Origin: Comamonadaceae bacterium
GTDB taxonomy: Bacteria > Pseudomonadota > Gammaproteobacteria > Burkholderiales > Burkholderiaceae_C
Assembly: GCA_947450765.1 (NCBI GenBank)
Contig: CANFXC010000005.1
Coordinates: forward strand, 27,959-91,958
Direction: 5' to 3'
Length of the DNA stretch: 64,000 nt
Part shown: positions 31,172 to 39,443 of the stretch, piece by piece
Layout of the letters: every line of letters begins with the position of its first letter
How positions within the stretch are numbered: position 1 is the stretch's first letter
Program-made: the position numbers and the translations under genes
The notes under the pieces: generated by a model
Seen by the model: the letters and a program-made list of their open reading frames with translations, nothing else
The model's database searches: none
What the model was told of the DNA's origin: nothing

Positions 31172-32110
31172 TCAAGGCAGGTTGGCCCGCGGGTCATGCC
31201 GTGCCAGTCGCGCAAGTAAGAACTCGACTTCTGTTCTGGCTGTAGCCGACATGGCTGCTGCAGGTTTGCGCTGCGCATCAGATGACAACAAACCACGGCG
31301 CATCAAGATGTACTTGCGCACCGCCAAGCTGACACCTGGTTGCTGCTCATAACGCATCAGCGGCAAGTGCGCATCGAACAAGTCGTGCGCTTTTTCGCGC
31401 TGACTGTCAGCCGACAGTCGGACCACATCGACCAGCATGTCGGGAAAGGAATAACCCGTCATGGCACCATTGGCTCCGCGCTCAACTTCAAAGTCGAGAA
31501 AGAGCCCGCCATTGCCGCAGAGGATAGAAATCTCACGCATTTCGCCCTTGTTTTGCCATGCACGCAAGGTCGAGATCTTTTCAAGACCGGGCCAGTCTTC
31601 GTGCTTGAGCATCAGGCAGGAGGACTGGTTGTTGACGATGCGCTTGATGACGTTGGGTGCCATGACGACCGTGAATGTGAGCGGATAGTCCTGGATGACA
31701 AACGGAACGTCCTCGCCGATGGCGGCAACAGCTTGTTCGTAGTAGCCGACGATCTGGTCATCGGTGCGCAAGGTGTTGGGTGGCGCGATCATGACCCCGG
31801 CAGCGCCAGCGTCCATGGCTTCACGAGCCAACGCGCGCATGGCTGCAAAGCCCGGTGCGGACACGCCCACGATGGTCGGTGTTGTCGAGCGCTGGACAAA
31901 GCGCTTGGCAACTTGCAGCGCCTCATCTTGCGCGAGTTTGGGTGCTTCGCCGAGCTGGCCCAGTACGGTGGTTCCAGTGACGCCGGACTGCGTATAAAAA
32001 TCGACGAGCCGGTCTATCGAGGAAAAGTCAATGTTGCCAGTGGCTTCAAAGGGCGTCGGCGCGATGACATAGACACCACTGGCTTGGGCGCTTAATTTTT
32101 GGGTATTCAT
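31172..32110 (-). CDS. Dihydrodipicolinate synthase family aldolase (DapA-like)
   Basis: 312 residues, TIM-barrel class I aldolase/dehydratase. Family marks: VIAPTPFEATGNIDFSSIDR near the N-terminus, a glycine-containing phosphate/acid-binding loop (TTVLGQLGEAPKL), the Tyr of IQDYPLTF (about residue 145) and the Schiff-base Lys in CLMLKHEDW (about residue 170). The TVLGQLGEA loop differs from the GTTGE motif of true DapA, so lysine synthesis is unlikely. A carbohydrate-acid or hydroxy-oxoacid aldolase is more probable. It follows an RraA-like aldolase gene by 15 bases on the minus strand, suggesting one pathway. Confidence 0.85.
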   Translation of the reverse strand: MNTQKLSAQASGVYVIAPTPFEATGNIDFSSIDRLVDFYTQSGVTGTTVLGQLGEAPKLAQDEALQVAKRFVQRSTTPTIVGVSAPGFAAMRALAREAMDAGAAGVMIAPPNTLRTDDQIVGYYEQAVAAIGEDVPFVIQDYPLTFTVVMAPNVIKRIVNNQSSCLMLKHEDWPGLEKISTLRAWQNKGEMREISILCGNGGLFLDFEVERGANGAMTGYSFPDMLVDVVRLSADSQREKAHDLFDAHLPLMRYEQQPGVSLAVRKYILMRRGLLSSDAQRKPAAAMSATARTEVEFLLARLARHDPRANLP

Positions 32111-32125
32111 ACAGATTAATTTGTC

Positions 32126-32848
32126 TCAGGGTTTGGTTTTTTGACGGGCTTCGTAGCGGGCTTTGTTGTCGGCATTCGGTGGGTAAAGACCGGGCAGGGC
32201 CGCGCCAGCATTGATCTCCGACATGATCCAGGCTTCGAGGTTTTCTTGTTCGGCGGCCAATTCGAGCACGTCGTCCAGTAAATTGGCGGGGATCAGCACG
32301 GCGCCATCTTCGTCGACCACGATCACATCGTTCGGGAACACCGCCACACCGTCGCAAGCGATGGGTTCTTGCCAGCTGACAAAGGTCAGGCTGGTGACTG
32401 ATGCAGGCGCGGCGGTGCCCTGACACCAAACCGGCAAACCGGTGTCCAATACGCCGACAACATCGCGCACAACGCCATCGGTCACCAGTCCGGCGACGCC
32501 GCGCATTTTCATGCGGGCGCACAAGATATCGCCAAAAATACCGGCGTCGGTCACACCCATCGCATCGACCACACACATGCAGCCCGCTGGCATGGCTTCG
32601 ATGGCCGCTCGCGTGGAGATTGGCGACGACCATGACTCCGGCGTGGCCAGATCTTCGCGTGCCGGTACAAAACGCAAGGTGAAGGCGCGGCCGACTGTGC
32701 GCGGCTGGCCGGGCTGCAAGGGCTTGGTGCCGCGCAGCCAGACATTGCGCAGACCTTTTTTGAGCAACACCGTGGTCAGTGTGGCGGTGGCGATGGTCTT
32801 GAGCTTTTCAACGACGGCTGGGGAAAGAGGTTGTACTTCAAGTGGCAC
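32126..32848 (-). CDS. RraA-like / 4-hydroxy-4-methyl-2-oxoglutarate aldolase family protein
   Basis: 240 residues from a GTG at 32846-32848, which has a strong ribosome site (GAGGAG, 8 bases away); in-frame ATG 32908 overlaps the apt coding end and lacks one. RraA/HMG-aldolase fold: AGLVTDGVVRDVVGVLDTGL (the conserved D-G-x-x-R-D motif, about residues 115-140), DGVAVFPNDVIVVDEDGAVL. These are Mg-dependent aldolases or oxaloacetate decarboxylases; a few act as RNase E inhibitors. The N-terminal extra helices (KLKTIATATLTTVLLKKGLR) fit the ribonuclease-activity-regulator subgroup. Its role is probably catabolic given the DapA-like neighbour. Confidence 0.83.
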   Translation of the reverse strand: MPLEVQPLSPAVVEKLKTIATATLTTVLLKKGLRNVWLRGTKPLQPGQPRTVGRAFTLRFVPAREDLATPESWSSPISTRAAIEAMPAGCMCVVDAMGVTDAGIFGDILCARMKMRGVAGLVTDGVVRDVVGVLDTGLPVWCQGTAAPASVTSLTFVSWQEPIACDGVAVFPNDVIVVDEDGAVLIPANLLDDVLELAAEQENLEAWIMSEINAGAALPGLYPPNADNKARYEARQKTKP

Positions 32849-32888
32849 GAAAATATCTCCTCGAAAAGGGTTGCAGATCAGCCCAGTC

Positions 32889-33491
32889 TCAATGGCCAGA
32901 AAAATCAATCAGCGTGAAAAGCGGTAGCCCTGATGCACGCAGCTTGTCGGAACCACCAAGTTCGGGCAAGTCAACAATAGCCGCCCCCTCCATCACGTGG
33001 GCACCTAGTTTTTCAAGAAGTTTTCGCCCGGCCATCATGGTGCCGCCGGTGGCTATCAGATCGTCAATCAGCAGTACTTTTTGTCCGGCGTGAACGGCAT
33101 CGGTGTGCAACTCAACGGTGGCGCTGCCGTATTCGAGCTCGTAGGTTTCTTGCACTGTGGTGAAGGGTAGTTTTCCCTTTTTACGGATCGGCACAAATCC
33201 AACGTTGAGTTCGTAAGCGATGACCGCGCCCAAAATAAAACCACGCGCATCAAGGCCCGCCACCACGTCTGGTCGCAGTACCGGGTCCATGTAACGGTGT
33301 ACAAAAGCGTCTATCAGCACGCGAAACACCTTCGGGTTTTGCAAGAGCGGCGTGATGTCGCGAAACTGCACGCCGGGTGCCGGCCAGTCCGGCACGGTGC
33401 GAATGTGGCTGCGCAAATATTGGCTCACCGTTTGATGCGTGAGGGCGTCGGGCTGCGCTGGGGTTTGGGTTGAATCAGGCACAAAGAGCAT
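32889..33491 (-). CDS. apt: Adenine phosphoribosyltransferase
   Basis: 200 residues, cytoplasmic purine salvage: adenine + PRPP to AMP. The family start is at [20 protein letters not shown] with [28 protein letters not shown] and the PRPP-binding loop [20 protein letters not shown] (about residues 140-160) are diagnostic. Some 25 residues precede the usual start, a modest extension; a start nearer the conserved part is possible. It lies downstream of the histidine phosphatase gene and upstream of the RraA-like gene, all on the minus strand. Confidence 0.95.
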   Translation of the reverse strand: MLFVPDSTQTPAQPDALTHQTVSQYLRSHIRTVPDWPAPGVQFRDITPLLQNPKVFRVLIDAFVHRYMDPVLRPDVVAGLDARGFILGAVIAYELNVGFVPIRKKGKLPFTTVQETYELEYGSATVELHTDAVHAGQKVLLIDDLIATGGTMMAGRKLLEKLGAHVMEGAAIVDLPELGGSDKLRASGLPLFTLIDFSGH

Positions 33492-33506
33492 TCATGGTGT
33501 AAAAAA

Positions 33507-34058
33507 TCACGACAAGGTGGTGCGCGCCAGCACCGCGCCGCTGGCATGGACGATCAGGACTTCTCCCATGGCGGTGAATTCGCCCGTGAGCGCCGTGATG
33601 TTGACCTGGTGTGTCACCCAGACTTCGAACTCGCCAGCGGGAATCGCCTTGAGACGTCCCCGCAAGATGTGTGTGAGCGGCTCTGGCTGGCGGTCGTTAT
33701 TGAAGGTCGAGTTGAGAGCCGGTAAAACCGTGTATGAACCGAAGGCCAGTTCGGCCGTGTCGCGGCCACGACACCAAGCGCTCGCATACACCGCGCGGGC
33801 TTGAAGCTGGCGGCTCTTGAACCATTGACCAATACGGCGCGATTGATCTCGACCGGCCGCGCTCAAGTTGCGCTGGGTGCTGCAGTCGCCCAGCTTGAAG
33901 TCAGCGGGATCGCCAATGCCAGGGTCGGTTTCCGCATGCCGGAGCAGAACGACACACGCACCGGCGCGCAGCAAGGTCGCAATAGTTGTCGAGCTTTGGG
34001 CTTTGGCAAAAGTCCAATGGGTGCTCACAAGCAGGGCCAAAGCCGTTCGTCTTTTCAT
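33507..34058 (-). CDS. Histidine phosphatase family protein, exported
   Basis: 183 residues. A basic N-terminus and hydrophobic stretch (MKRRTALALLVSTHWTFAKA) look like a signal peptide, with cleavage near AKA-QS. The phosphoglycerate-mutase-like RHG motif appears as VVLLRHAETDPG (about residue 38), followed by CSTQRNLSAAGRDQSRRIGQ and a later VTHQVNITALTG holding the second His. This group acts as periplasmic phosphatases of unknown substrate. The ATG overlaps the stop of the upstream CPA2 antiporter gene by 4 bases, so they are coupled. Confidence 0.85.
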   Translation of the reverse strand: MKRRTALALLVSTHWTFAKAQSSTTIATLLRAGACVVLLRHAETDPGIGDPADFKLGDCSTQRNLSAAGRDQSRRIGQWFKSRQLQARAVYASAWCRGRDTAELAFGSYTVLPALNSTFNNDRQPEPLTHILRGRLKAIPAGEFEVWVTHQVNITALTGEFTAMGEVLIVHASGAVLARTTLS

Positions 34059-36049
34059 GTGCTTCGCCCTCGCAGTAGTTTTTCTTCAGCGAGCGCCAAC
34101 GCAGCCGGCGTGCCAGACAACACCAGCGTATCACCACCTTCCAGCCGTGTGTCATCTAACGCCGGCTGTGTCTGGCCATTGCTGCGGCGCAGGCTGACCA
34201 CTTGGACCCCCACAGTTTGTAGCGCGATGGAGCCCAGAGAAGCACCAGCGGCTTTGATGGCGGGTGGCAAGATGACGGTTGATAAGCGCTCTTGTTCCAG
34301 CTCGTTGACGGAATCGTCGTCGGCGCCATGAAAATAACCGCGCAACAAGTTGTAGCGTGCGTCGCGCTGATCCTGCACCACGCGGATCACCCGGCGCATC
34401 GGCACGCCGACCAGCGCTAGCGCGTGGCTCGCCAGCATCAAGCTGCCTTCAATGGCTTCTGGCACGACTTCGGTGGCTCCCGCAGAGCGCAGTTTTTCAA
34501 GGTCGACATCATCGACTGTGCGGACGATCACTGGAACCGCCGGCGCGTGCGCGCGTGCATTGGCCAAGACCTTGATAGCACTAGCGGTGTTGAGGTAGGT
34601 CACGACCACGGCGCTGGCGCGCGCTAAGCCGGCCGCCATCAGTGATTGCAGGCGGACTGCATCGCCAAAAACCACCGAATTGCCGGCGGCCGCAGCCTTG
34701 CGGACGCGGTCCGGGTCGAGGTCGAGCGCAATGTAGGGAATGCCTTCCGCGTCAAGGATGCGGCCCAAGTTTTGGCCGCAACGGCCGTAGCCGCAAATGA
34801 TGACATGCTGGTTGGTGTTGATGGCTTTGCGCGCAATGCTGGTCATTTGCAAGGACTGTTGCAGCCACTCGCTGCTCACCAAGCGCATGACAATGCGGTT
34901 GCTGCCCATGATGATGAAAGGTGTGGCCAGCATCGATAACACCATCGCTGCGAGGATCGGGTTGAGCAAATTGGCCGGTACGAGGCTGTTGCTCTGTGCC
35001 AGCGTCAGCAAGACAAAGCCGAACTCGCCAGCCTGCGCGATGTACAAGCCGGTGCGCAGAGCGACCCCGTTGGTGGCGCCCAGGGCTTTGGCCAGCAGCG
35101 TTACCAGTACCAGCTTGAGCAGCACGGGAAGGAGTAGCAGCAAGAGTACCAAAGGCCAGCGGGTGATCACTTCATGCCAGTCGAGCATCATGCCGATGCT
35201 GATGAAAAATAGGCCGAGCAAGACGTCATGAAATGGCCGTATATCGGTTTCAACCTGATGCTTGTATTCGGTTTCCGAGATCAGCATGCCCGCAATGAAG
35301 GCGCCCAGCGCCAAGCTCAAGCCTGCCAATTCGGTCAGCCACGCCAAACTCAAGGTAACCAGCAGCAAGTTAAGAACGAACAACTCTTCGCTTTTGCGCC
35401 TGGCGACGATGGTCAACCACCAGCGCATGACACGCTGTCCACCGATCAGCAGCAGCCCGACCAGCACCGAAGCCTTGAGCAGGGCCAGACCCAGCGCGCC
35501 AAAAAGGTGTTCCGGGCGTGAGCCCAAGGCTGGGATCAACACCAGCAGCGGCACCACCGCTAAGTCTTGGAACAGCAAGATACCCATCACACGCTTACCG
35601 TGCTCGGACTCCAACTCCAGCCGCTCCGACAACAGCTTGACGACCAGTGCCGTGCTGCTCATGGCCACCGCGCCTGACAAAGCCAGTGCCGTCTGCCAAT
35701 CCAACTTCCACCAGACAGGCGCAGCAAGTGTCAGTAGCACAGAGCCGGCCATCACCAGCAGCATGGTCAACACCACTTGGTACAGACCCAGACCAAACAC
35801 ATGACGACGCATCGAGCGCAGTTTGGGCAGGTTGAACTCCAACCCGATCACGAACATCAGGAAGACCACACCAAATTCACCTAAATGGCGAACGCCTGCT
35901 GCGTCTTGCGCCAAGCCCAAGGCATTGGGTCCAATGATCACGCCTGCCGTCAAGTAGCCCAACATCGGGGGCAGTTTGAGCGAGCGGCATGCCACCACGC
36001 CGAGCACGGCAGCCAGCAGGTAAAAGAGCGTGAGTTCGAGCCCGGTCAT
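34055..36049 (-). CDS. CPA2 family cation:proton antiporter with RCK domain (KefB/KefC-like)
   Basis: 664 residues from ATG 36049 (MTGLELTLFYLLAAVLGVVA); an ATG at 36118 would add 23 residues of poor quality. About 12-13 membrane helices (residues 1-380), with the family's LPPMLGYLTAGVIIGPNALG and SLALGAFIAGMLISETEYKH. A TrkA-N nucleotide-binding domain follows (HVIICGYGRCGQNLGRILDA, about 400-520) and a TrkA-C domain ends the protein (LEGGDTLVLSGTPAALALAE). Exchanges K+ or Na+ for H+; ligand gating by glutathione adducts is known for KefB/C but cannot be assumed. Divergent from kdsD, an arrangement common in proteobacteria. Confidence 0.92.
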   Translation of the reverse strand: MTGLELTLFYLLAAVLGVVACRSLKLPPMLGYLTAGVIIGPNALGLAQDAAGVRHLGEFGVVFLMFVIGLEFNLPKLRSMRRHVFGLGLYQVVLTMLLVMAGSVLLTLAAPVWWKLDWQTALALSGAVAMSSTALVVKLLSERLELESEHGKRVMGILLFQDLAVVPLLVLIPALGSRPEHLFGALGLALLKASVLVGLLLIGGQRVMRWWLTIVARRKSEELFVLNLLLVTLSLAWLTELAGLSLALGAFIAGMLISETEYKHQVETDIRPFHDVLLGLFFISIGMMLDWHEVITRWPLVLLLLLLPVLLKLVLVTLLAKALGATNGVALRTGLYIAQAGEFGFVLLTLAQSNSLVPANLLNPILAAMVLSMLATPFIIMGSNRIVMRLVSSEWLQQSLQMTSIARKAINTNQHVIICGYGRCGQNLGRILDAEGIPYIALDLDPDRVRKAAAAGNSVVFGDAVRLQSLMAAGLARASAVVVTYLNTASAIKVLANARAHAPAVPVIVRTVDDVDLEKLRSAGATEVVPEAIEGSLMLASHALALVGVPMRRVIRVVQDQRDARYNLLRGYFHGADDDSVNELEQERLSTVILPPAIKAAGASLGSIALQTVGVQVVSLRRSNGQTQPALDDTRLEGGDTLVLSGTPAALALAEEKLLRGRST

Positions 36050-36166
36050 TGAAGAATGGTAGCCGATGGATGTGGCGTCAGGGGCGCCGACGGAGCGGGG
36101 TATTGGGATGATTGACATCTAGGCGGCTAGCTCGTCGGCGGAAGGGCGCCTCGATAGAATGCAGGA

Positions 36167-37159
36167 ATGAACTTTGACAGCACCGGCTTTGATCCGGCAC
36201 AAGCCGTGGCTTTGGCCCGCAAGACTTTTGAGATTGAGGCTCAGGCCGTTTTGACCATGGCTGCACGCGTTGGGCCCGAGTTTTCAGCCGCGGTTGAAGC
36301 GGTTTTGCGCTGCACTGGCCGGGTGGTGGTGATGGGCATGGGTAAGAGCGGTCACATCGGCCGCAAGATCGCCGCCACATTGGCGTCCACCGGTACACCG
36401 GCCATGTTTGTGCATCCGGGTGAAGCCAGCCACGGCGATCTCGGCATGATCACCGCCGCTGACGTCGTGTTGGCGATTTCCAACAGCGGTGAAAGTGAAG
36501 AGCTCACCGTTATCTTGCCGACGCTGAGGCGCTTGCAGGTGGTCGTGATCGCCCTCACCGGTGGCGCGCAGTCTGCCTTGGCACGGCACGCCGACATGGT
36601 GCTTGACAGCAGCGTCGCACAAGAAGCCTGTCCGCTCAATCTGGCGCCGACCGCCAGTACCACCGCGCAGTTGGCCATGGGCGATGCGCTCGCCGTAGCA
36701 CTGCTCGACGCCCGCGGCTTCAAGCCCGAAGACTTTGCACGTTCGCATCCCGGCGGTTCCTTGGGTCGCAGGCTGCTCACGCACGTGGCGGATGTCATGC
36801 GCAGCGGCGACGCCGTCCCTTCGGTGCGGCCTGACGCCAGCCTCAGTGAACTCATGCGAGAGATGAGCGCCAAGGGTTTGGGCGCTTCAGCCGTGGTCGA
36901 TGCGCAGCAGCAGGTGCTGGGTATTTTCACGGACGGCGACTTGCGGCGACTGATCGAAAAAGGGACCGATTTGCGCACCATGTGTGCGGCCGATGTGATG
37001 CACGTGAATCCGCGTCACCTCGCCTCCAGCGCGCTCGCGGTGGAGGCGGTTGCCCTGATGGAACAGTATCAAATCACCAGCGTGTTGGTGGTCGACGAGG
37101 CAGGGCGTTTGTGCGGAGCGCTCAATACCAACGACCTGATGCGCGCGAAGGTGATTTGA
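36167..37159 (+). CDS. kdsD: Arabinose-5-phosphate isomerase KdsD
   Basis: 330 residues. Converts ribulose-5-phosphate to arabinose-5-phosphate, first step to Kdo for lipopolysaccharide. The N-terminal SIS domain has VVVMGMGKSGHIGRKIAATL and PGEASHGDLGMITAADVVLA (about residues 45-105). ALLDARGFKPEDFARSHPGG is the conserved C-terminal SIS segment. Two CBS domains follow (about 205-330). The stop codon overlaps the kdsC start (TGATG), so KdsD, KdsC and LptC are coupled in one operon. Confidence 0.96.
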   Translation: MNFDSTGFDPAQAVALARKTFEIEAQAVLTMAARVGPEFSAAVEAVLRCTGRVVVMGMGKSGHIGRKIAATLASTGTPAMFVHPGEASHGDLGMITAADVVLAISNSGESEELTVILPTLRRLQVVVIALTGGAQSALARHADMVLDSSVAQEACPLNLAPTASTTAQLAMGDALAVALLDARGFKPEDFARSHPGGSLGRRLLTHVADVMRSGDAVPSVRPDASLSELMREMSAKGLGASAVVDAQQQVLGIFTDGDLRRLIEKGTDLRTMCAADVMHVNPRHLASSALAVEAVALMEQYQITSVLVVDEAGRLCGALNTNDLMRAKVI

Positions 37160-37773
37160 TGACGCCATCTCATCTTCCTGCATGGGTCCCCGCTTTGAAT
37201 TTCGCGCCTGAATTGCTGCTGCGTGCGCAGGGTATAAAAGTGGTTTTTTTTGATGTTGACGGCGTATTGACTGACGGCGGTTTGTACTTCAGTGAGTATG
37301 GTCAGCAGCAAATCACAGAAACGCCTGGGCAGCTGTACGCTGCCGGCGAAACCATCAAGCGCTTCAGCACGCTGGATGGCCAGGGCCTCAAGTTGCTGCA
37401 AAAAGTGGGAATCACGCCAGTGGTCATCACGGGTCGTGACAGTGTGGTTTTGCGGGCCCGGTTGCAAGCGTTGGGCATCAGCCATGCGCACTTTGGCACT
37501 GAAGACAAACGCCCAGCAGCCGAGCTGACACTTAAAACGCTCGGCTTTGATTGGTCTGAATCCGCCGCCATGGGTGACGATTGGCCCGACTTGCCGGTGC
37601 TGCGTCGGGCGGCCTTTAGCTGTGCGCCAGCCAACGCGCACACTGAAGCCAAAGCCGTAGCGCACTACGTCACACAGGCAACGGGTGGCCATGGTGCAGC
37701 GCGTGAACTGTGCGACTTGTTGCTGGTCGCTAGCGGCCGCTATGCCAGTTTGCTGGCGGACTACAGTAGATGA
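37159..37773 (+). CDS. kdsC: 3-deoxy-D-manno-octulosonate 8-phosphate phosphatase KdsC
   Basis: 204 residues. HAD-family phosphatase removing phosphate from Kdo-8-phosphate. Motif I FFDVDGVLTDGGLYFSEYG is at about residues 28-46, motif II VVITGRDS near 93, motif III Lys region KRPAAELTLKTLGF, and motif IV MGDDWPDLPVLRRA. The start at 37159 is fixed by the overlap with the kdsD stop and by family length; the open frame extends far upstream but is antisense-like in composition. It ends overlapping lptC by 4 bases. Confidence 0.95.
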   Translation: MTPSHLPAWVPALNFAPELLLRAQGIKVVFFDVDGVLTDGGLYFSEYGQQQITETPGQLYAAGETIKRFSTLDGQGLKLLQKVGITPVVITGRDSVVLRARLQALGISHAHFGTEDKRPAAELTLKTLGFDWSESAAMGDDWPDLPVLRRAAFSCAPANAHTEAKAVAHYVTQATGGHGAARELCDLLLVASGRYASLLADYSR

Positions 37774-38471
37774 GGGCTCAAGTATCTGCCACCGCCGTGT
37801 CCCGTACGCTGCATATCCTCAAGACCTCCGGCATCAGTTTTGCTGGCCTGTGGGAGCGGCTGTCTCTGTACTTGCCGCTGGTGATGATGGGGTTGTTGGC
37901 GGTGGGCACTTATTGGTTGGTGCGCAACACGCCTGCGTCGTATCAAGCAGAGGCCGTACGGTCTGTGAATCATGAGATGGACTATTTCATGCGCCGAGCC
38001 ACGGTTAAGACGTTTGATGACAGCGGGCGCTTGAAAACAGAACTGTTTGGGACTGAAGCGCGCCACTTTCAGGACACCGAAACGCTGGAAATTGACCAAG
38101 CGCGAATGCGATCGACCAGTCCGGAGGGGCGTCTCACGATCGCCACCGCGAATCGCGCGTTGAGCAATGATGCAGGCTCCGAAGTGCAGCTGATGGGTAA
38201 CGCCTCGGTAGTTCGTGAGCCAATGCAAAATCCTGATGGCAGTTGGTTGCCGCGTCTTGAGTACACGGGTGAGTTTCTGCACGTTTTTATGAATGAAGAT
38301 CGGGTTAAATCTCATCTGCCAGTGGTGCTAAAACGTGGGTCTGATGTGTTCAGTGGCGACACATTCGCCTACGATAACCTTGATCAGGTAGCGGACCTCA
38401 AGGGCCGCGTCAAAGGGTTCTTGGTGCCCAGAGCCACGGCGGGATCCGCTCCGATAAAGCCATCCAGATAG
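37770..38471 (+). CDS. lptC: LPS export ABC transporter periplasmic protein LptC
   Basis: 233 residues. Bitopic inner-membrane protein that passes lipopolysaccharide from LptB2FG to LptA. One membrane anchor (LPLVMMGLLAVGTYWLVRNT, about residues 31-50), then the beta-jellyroll domain (VNHEMDYFMRRATVKTFDDS; AYDNLDQVADLKGRVKG). It overlaps kdsC by ATGA. lptA and lptB, which often follow lptC, are absent: a hairpin and the opposite-strand RRM gene come next. Confidence 0.93.
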   Translation: MRAQVSATAVSRTLHILKTSGISFAGLWERLSLYLPLVMMGLLAVGTYWLVRNTPASYQAEAVRSVNHEMDYFMRRATVKTFDDSGRLKTELFGTEARHFQDTETLEIDQARMRSTSPEGRLTIATANRALSNDAGSEVQLMGNASVVREPMQNPDGSWLPRLEYTGEFLHVFMNEDRVKSHLPVVLKRGSDVFSGDTFAYDNLDQVADLKGRVKGFLVPRATAGSAPIKPSR

Positions 38472-38584
38472 CTTTTCAGGTCACGGCAACGGTCGTGTAT
38501 CGTGTGAAGTCAAACGTTCAGCCTGGTAAGCGCGCCTATCATCTGCGCCTTTCAAACCAGTGAGTTTTCAAACTCAGAAATGTA

Positions 38585-38618
38585 AAAAGGCTTCAAAACC
38601 GGAGTCTTGAAGCCTTTT
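38585..38618 (-). terminator. Bidirectional hairpin terminator between lptC and the RRM gene
   Basis: AAAAGGCTTCAA (38585-38596) pairs with TTGAAGCCTTTT (38607-38618) over a 10-base loop. Read on the minus strand it is followed by TTTTT, making a good terminator for the RRM gene. On the plus strand the T run is four bases, so it may also stop lptC transcripts. Confidence 0.8.
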
Positions 38619-38680
38619 GGCGCAAATCTTCGTGATTAACCGAAGACGTCAGCGTGAGCCAACTGCTGGGGAACGAGGGC

Positions 38681-39145
38681 TTAGTAGCCGCCGCGTCCGC
38701 CACCACCACCACCACCGTAACCGCCGCCACCGGAACGATCGCCGCCGCCACCGTAGCCGCCGCCACCGGAACGGCCACCACCACCGCCGCCACCGTAGCC
38801 GCCGCCGCCAGAACGATCGCCACCGCCGCCGTAGCCACCACCACCGGAACGATCGCCGCCGCCGAAGCCGCCGCCACCAGTGCGCGGTGGGCGTGCTTCC
38901 ATTGGACGAGCTTCATTCACCACAACGCTACGGCCGCCTAAAGGCTGACCGTTCATGCCGTTGATAGCGGCTTGGGCTTCTGCATCGCTGCCCATTTCAA
39001 CAAAACCAAAGCCTTTGGAACGACCTGTGTCGCGTTCCATCATGACTTTAGCGCTGGTCACAGAGCCGAATTGGCCAAAAGACTGTTGCAGATCTTCGTC
39101 GCGAACTGAGTAAGGCAGGTTGCCTACGTATAGTTTGTTGCCCAT
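38681..39145 (-). CDS. Glycine-rich RNA-binding protein (single RRM)
   Basis: 154 residues. One RNA recognition motif fills residues 1-80: RNP2 KLYVGNLPY and RNP1 GRSKGFGFVEM are both intact. The C-terminal tail (about residues 92-154) is a Gly-Tyr-Ser-Arg repeat (units like GGGGYGGGGDRSG), as in cyanobacterial Rbp and plant cold-induced GRPs. Such proteins bind RNA and are often cold-inducible. It has a strong ribosome site (AGAGGAG) and a promoter 140 bases upstream, giving a long leader. The repeated GC-rich codons make the tail prone to length change. Confidence 0.92.
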   Translation of the reverse strand: MGNKLYVGNLPYSVRDEDLQQSFGQFGSVTSAKVMMERDTGRSKGFGFVEMGSDAEAQAAINGMNGQPLGGRSVVVNEARPMEARPPRTGGGGFGGGDRSGGGGYGGGGDRSGGGGYGGGGGGGRSGGGGYGGGGDRSGGGGYGGGGGGGRGGY

Positions 39146-39278
39146 TGAGGGACTCCTCTAAAACACAATAACAAAAGCGATGGGGTCTCGAAAGCACAAC
39201 AAATCTTCAAACGTACCGCTGTAGCGCGCGAAACTGACCGATCACCTAACTAATGCGGATCATTCCATCCACACTTAA

Positions 39279-39307
39279 TAATTATGCGCCAGTTTGCTGA
39301 AAGTCAA
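39279..39307 (-). promoter_or_regulatory. Promoter of the RRM protein gene
   Basis: Minus strand: -35 TTGACT (39302-39307), then -10 candidates CATAAT at 15 bases or TAATTA at 17 bases (39279-39286). TSS near 39272, leaving a leader of about 125 bases, longer than usual in this window. The rest of 39146-39443 is AT-rich with no gene seen. Confidence 0.6.
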
Positions 39308-39443
39308 GAAAAATATTGATAAATTATGCGGGCGGACATTTCCTCCCCCGCAGTTTGATTTTTGCTGAGTTTAAAAGTGGGCGTTATGTGATTGGATCCC
39401 AGCGTTGATCTCATATGTGGGATGAAAGAGTGTTGTGACGCAC

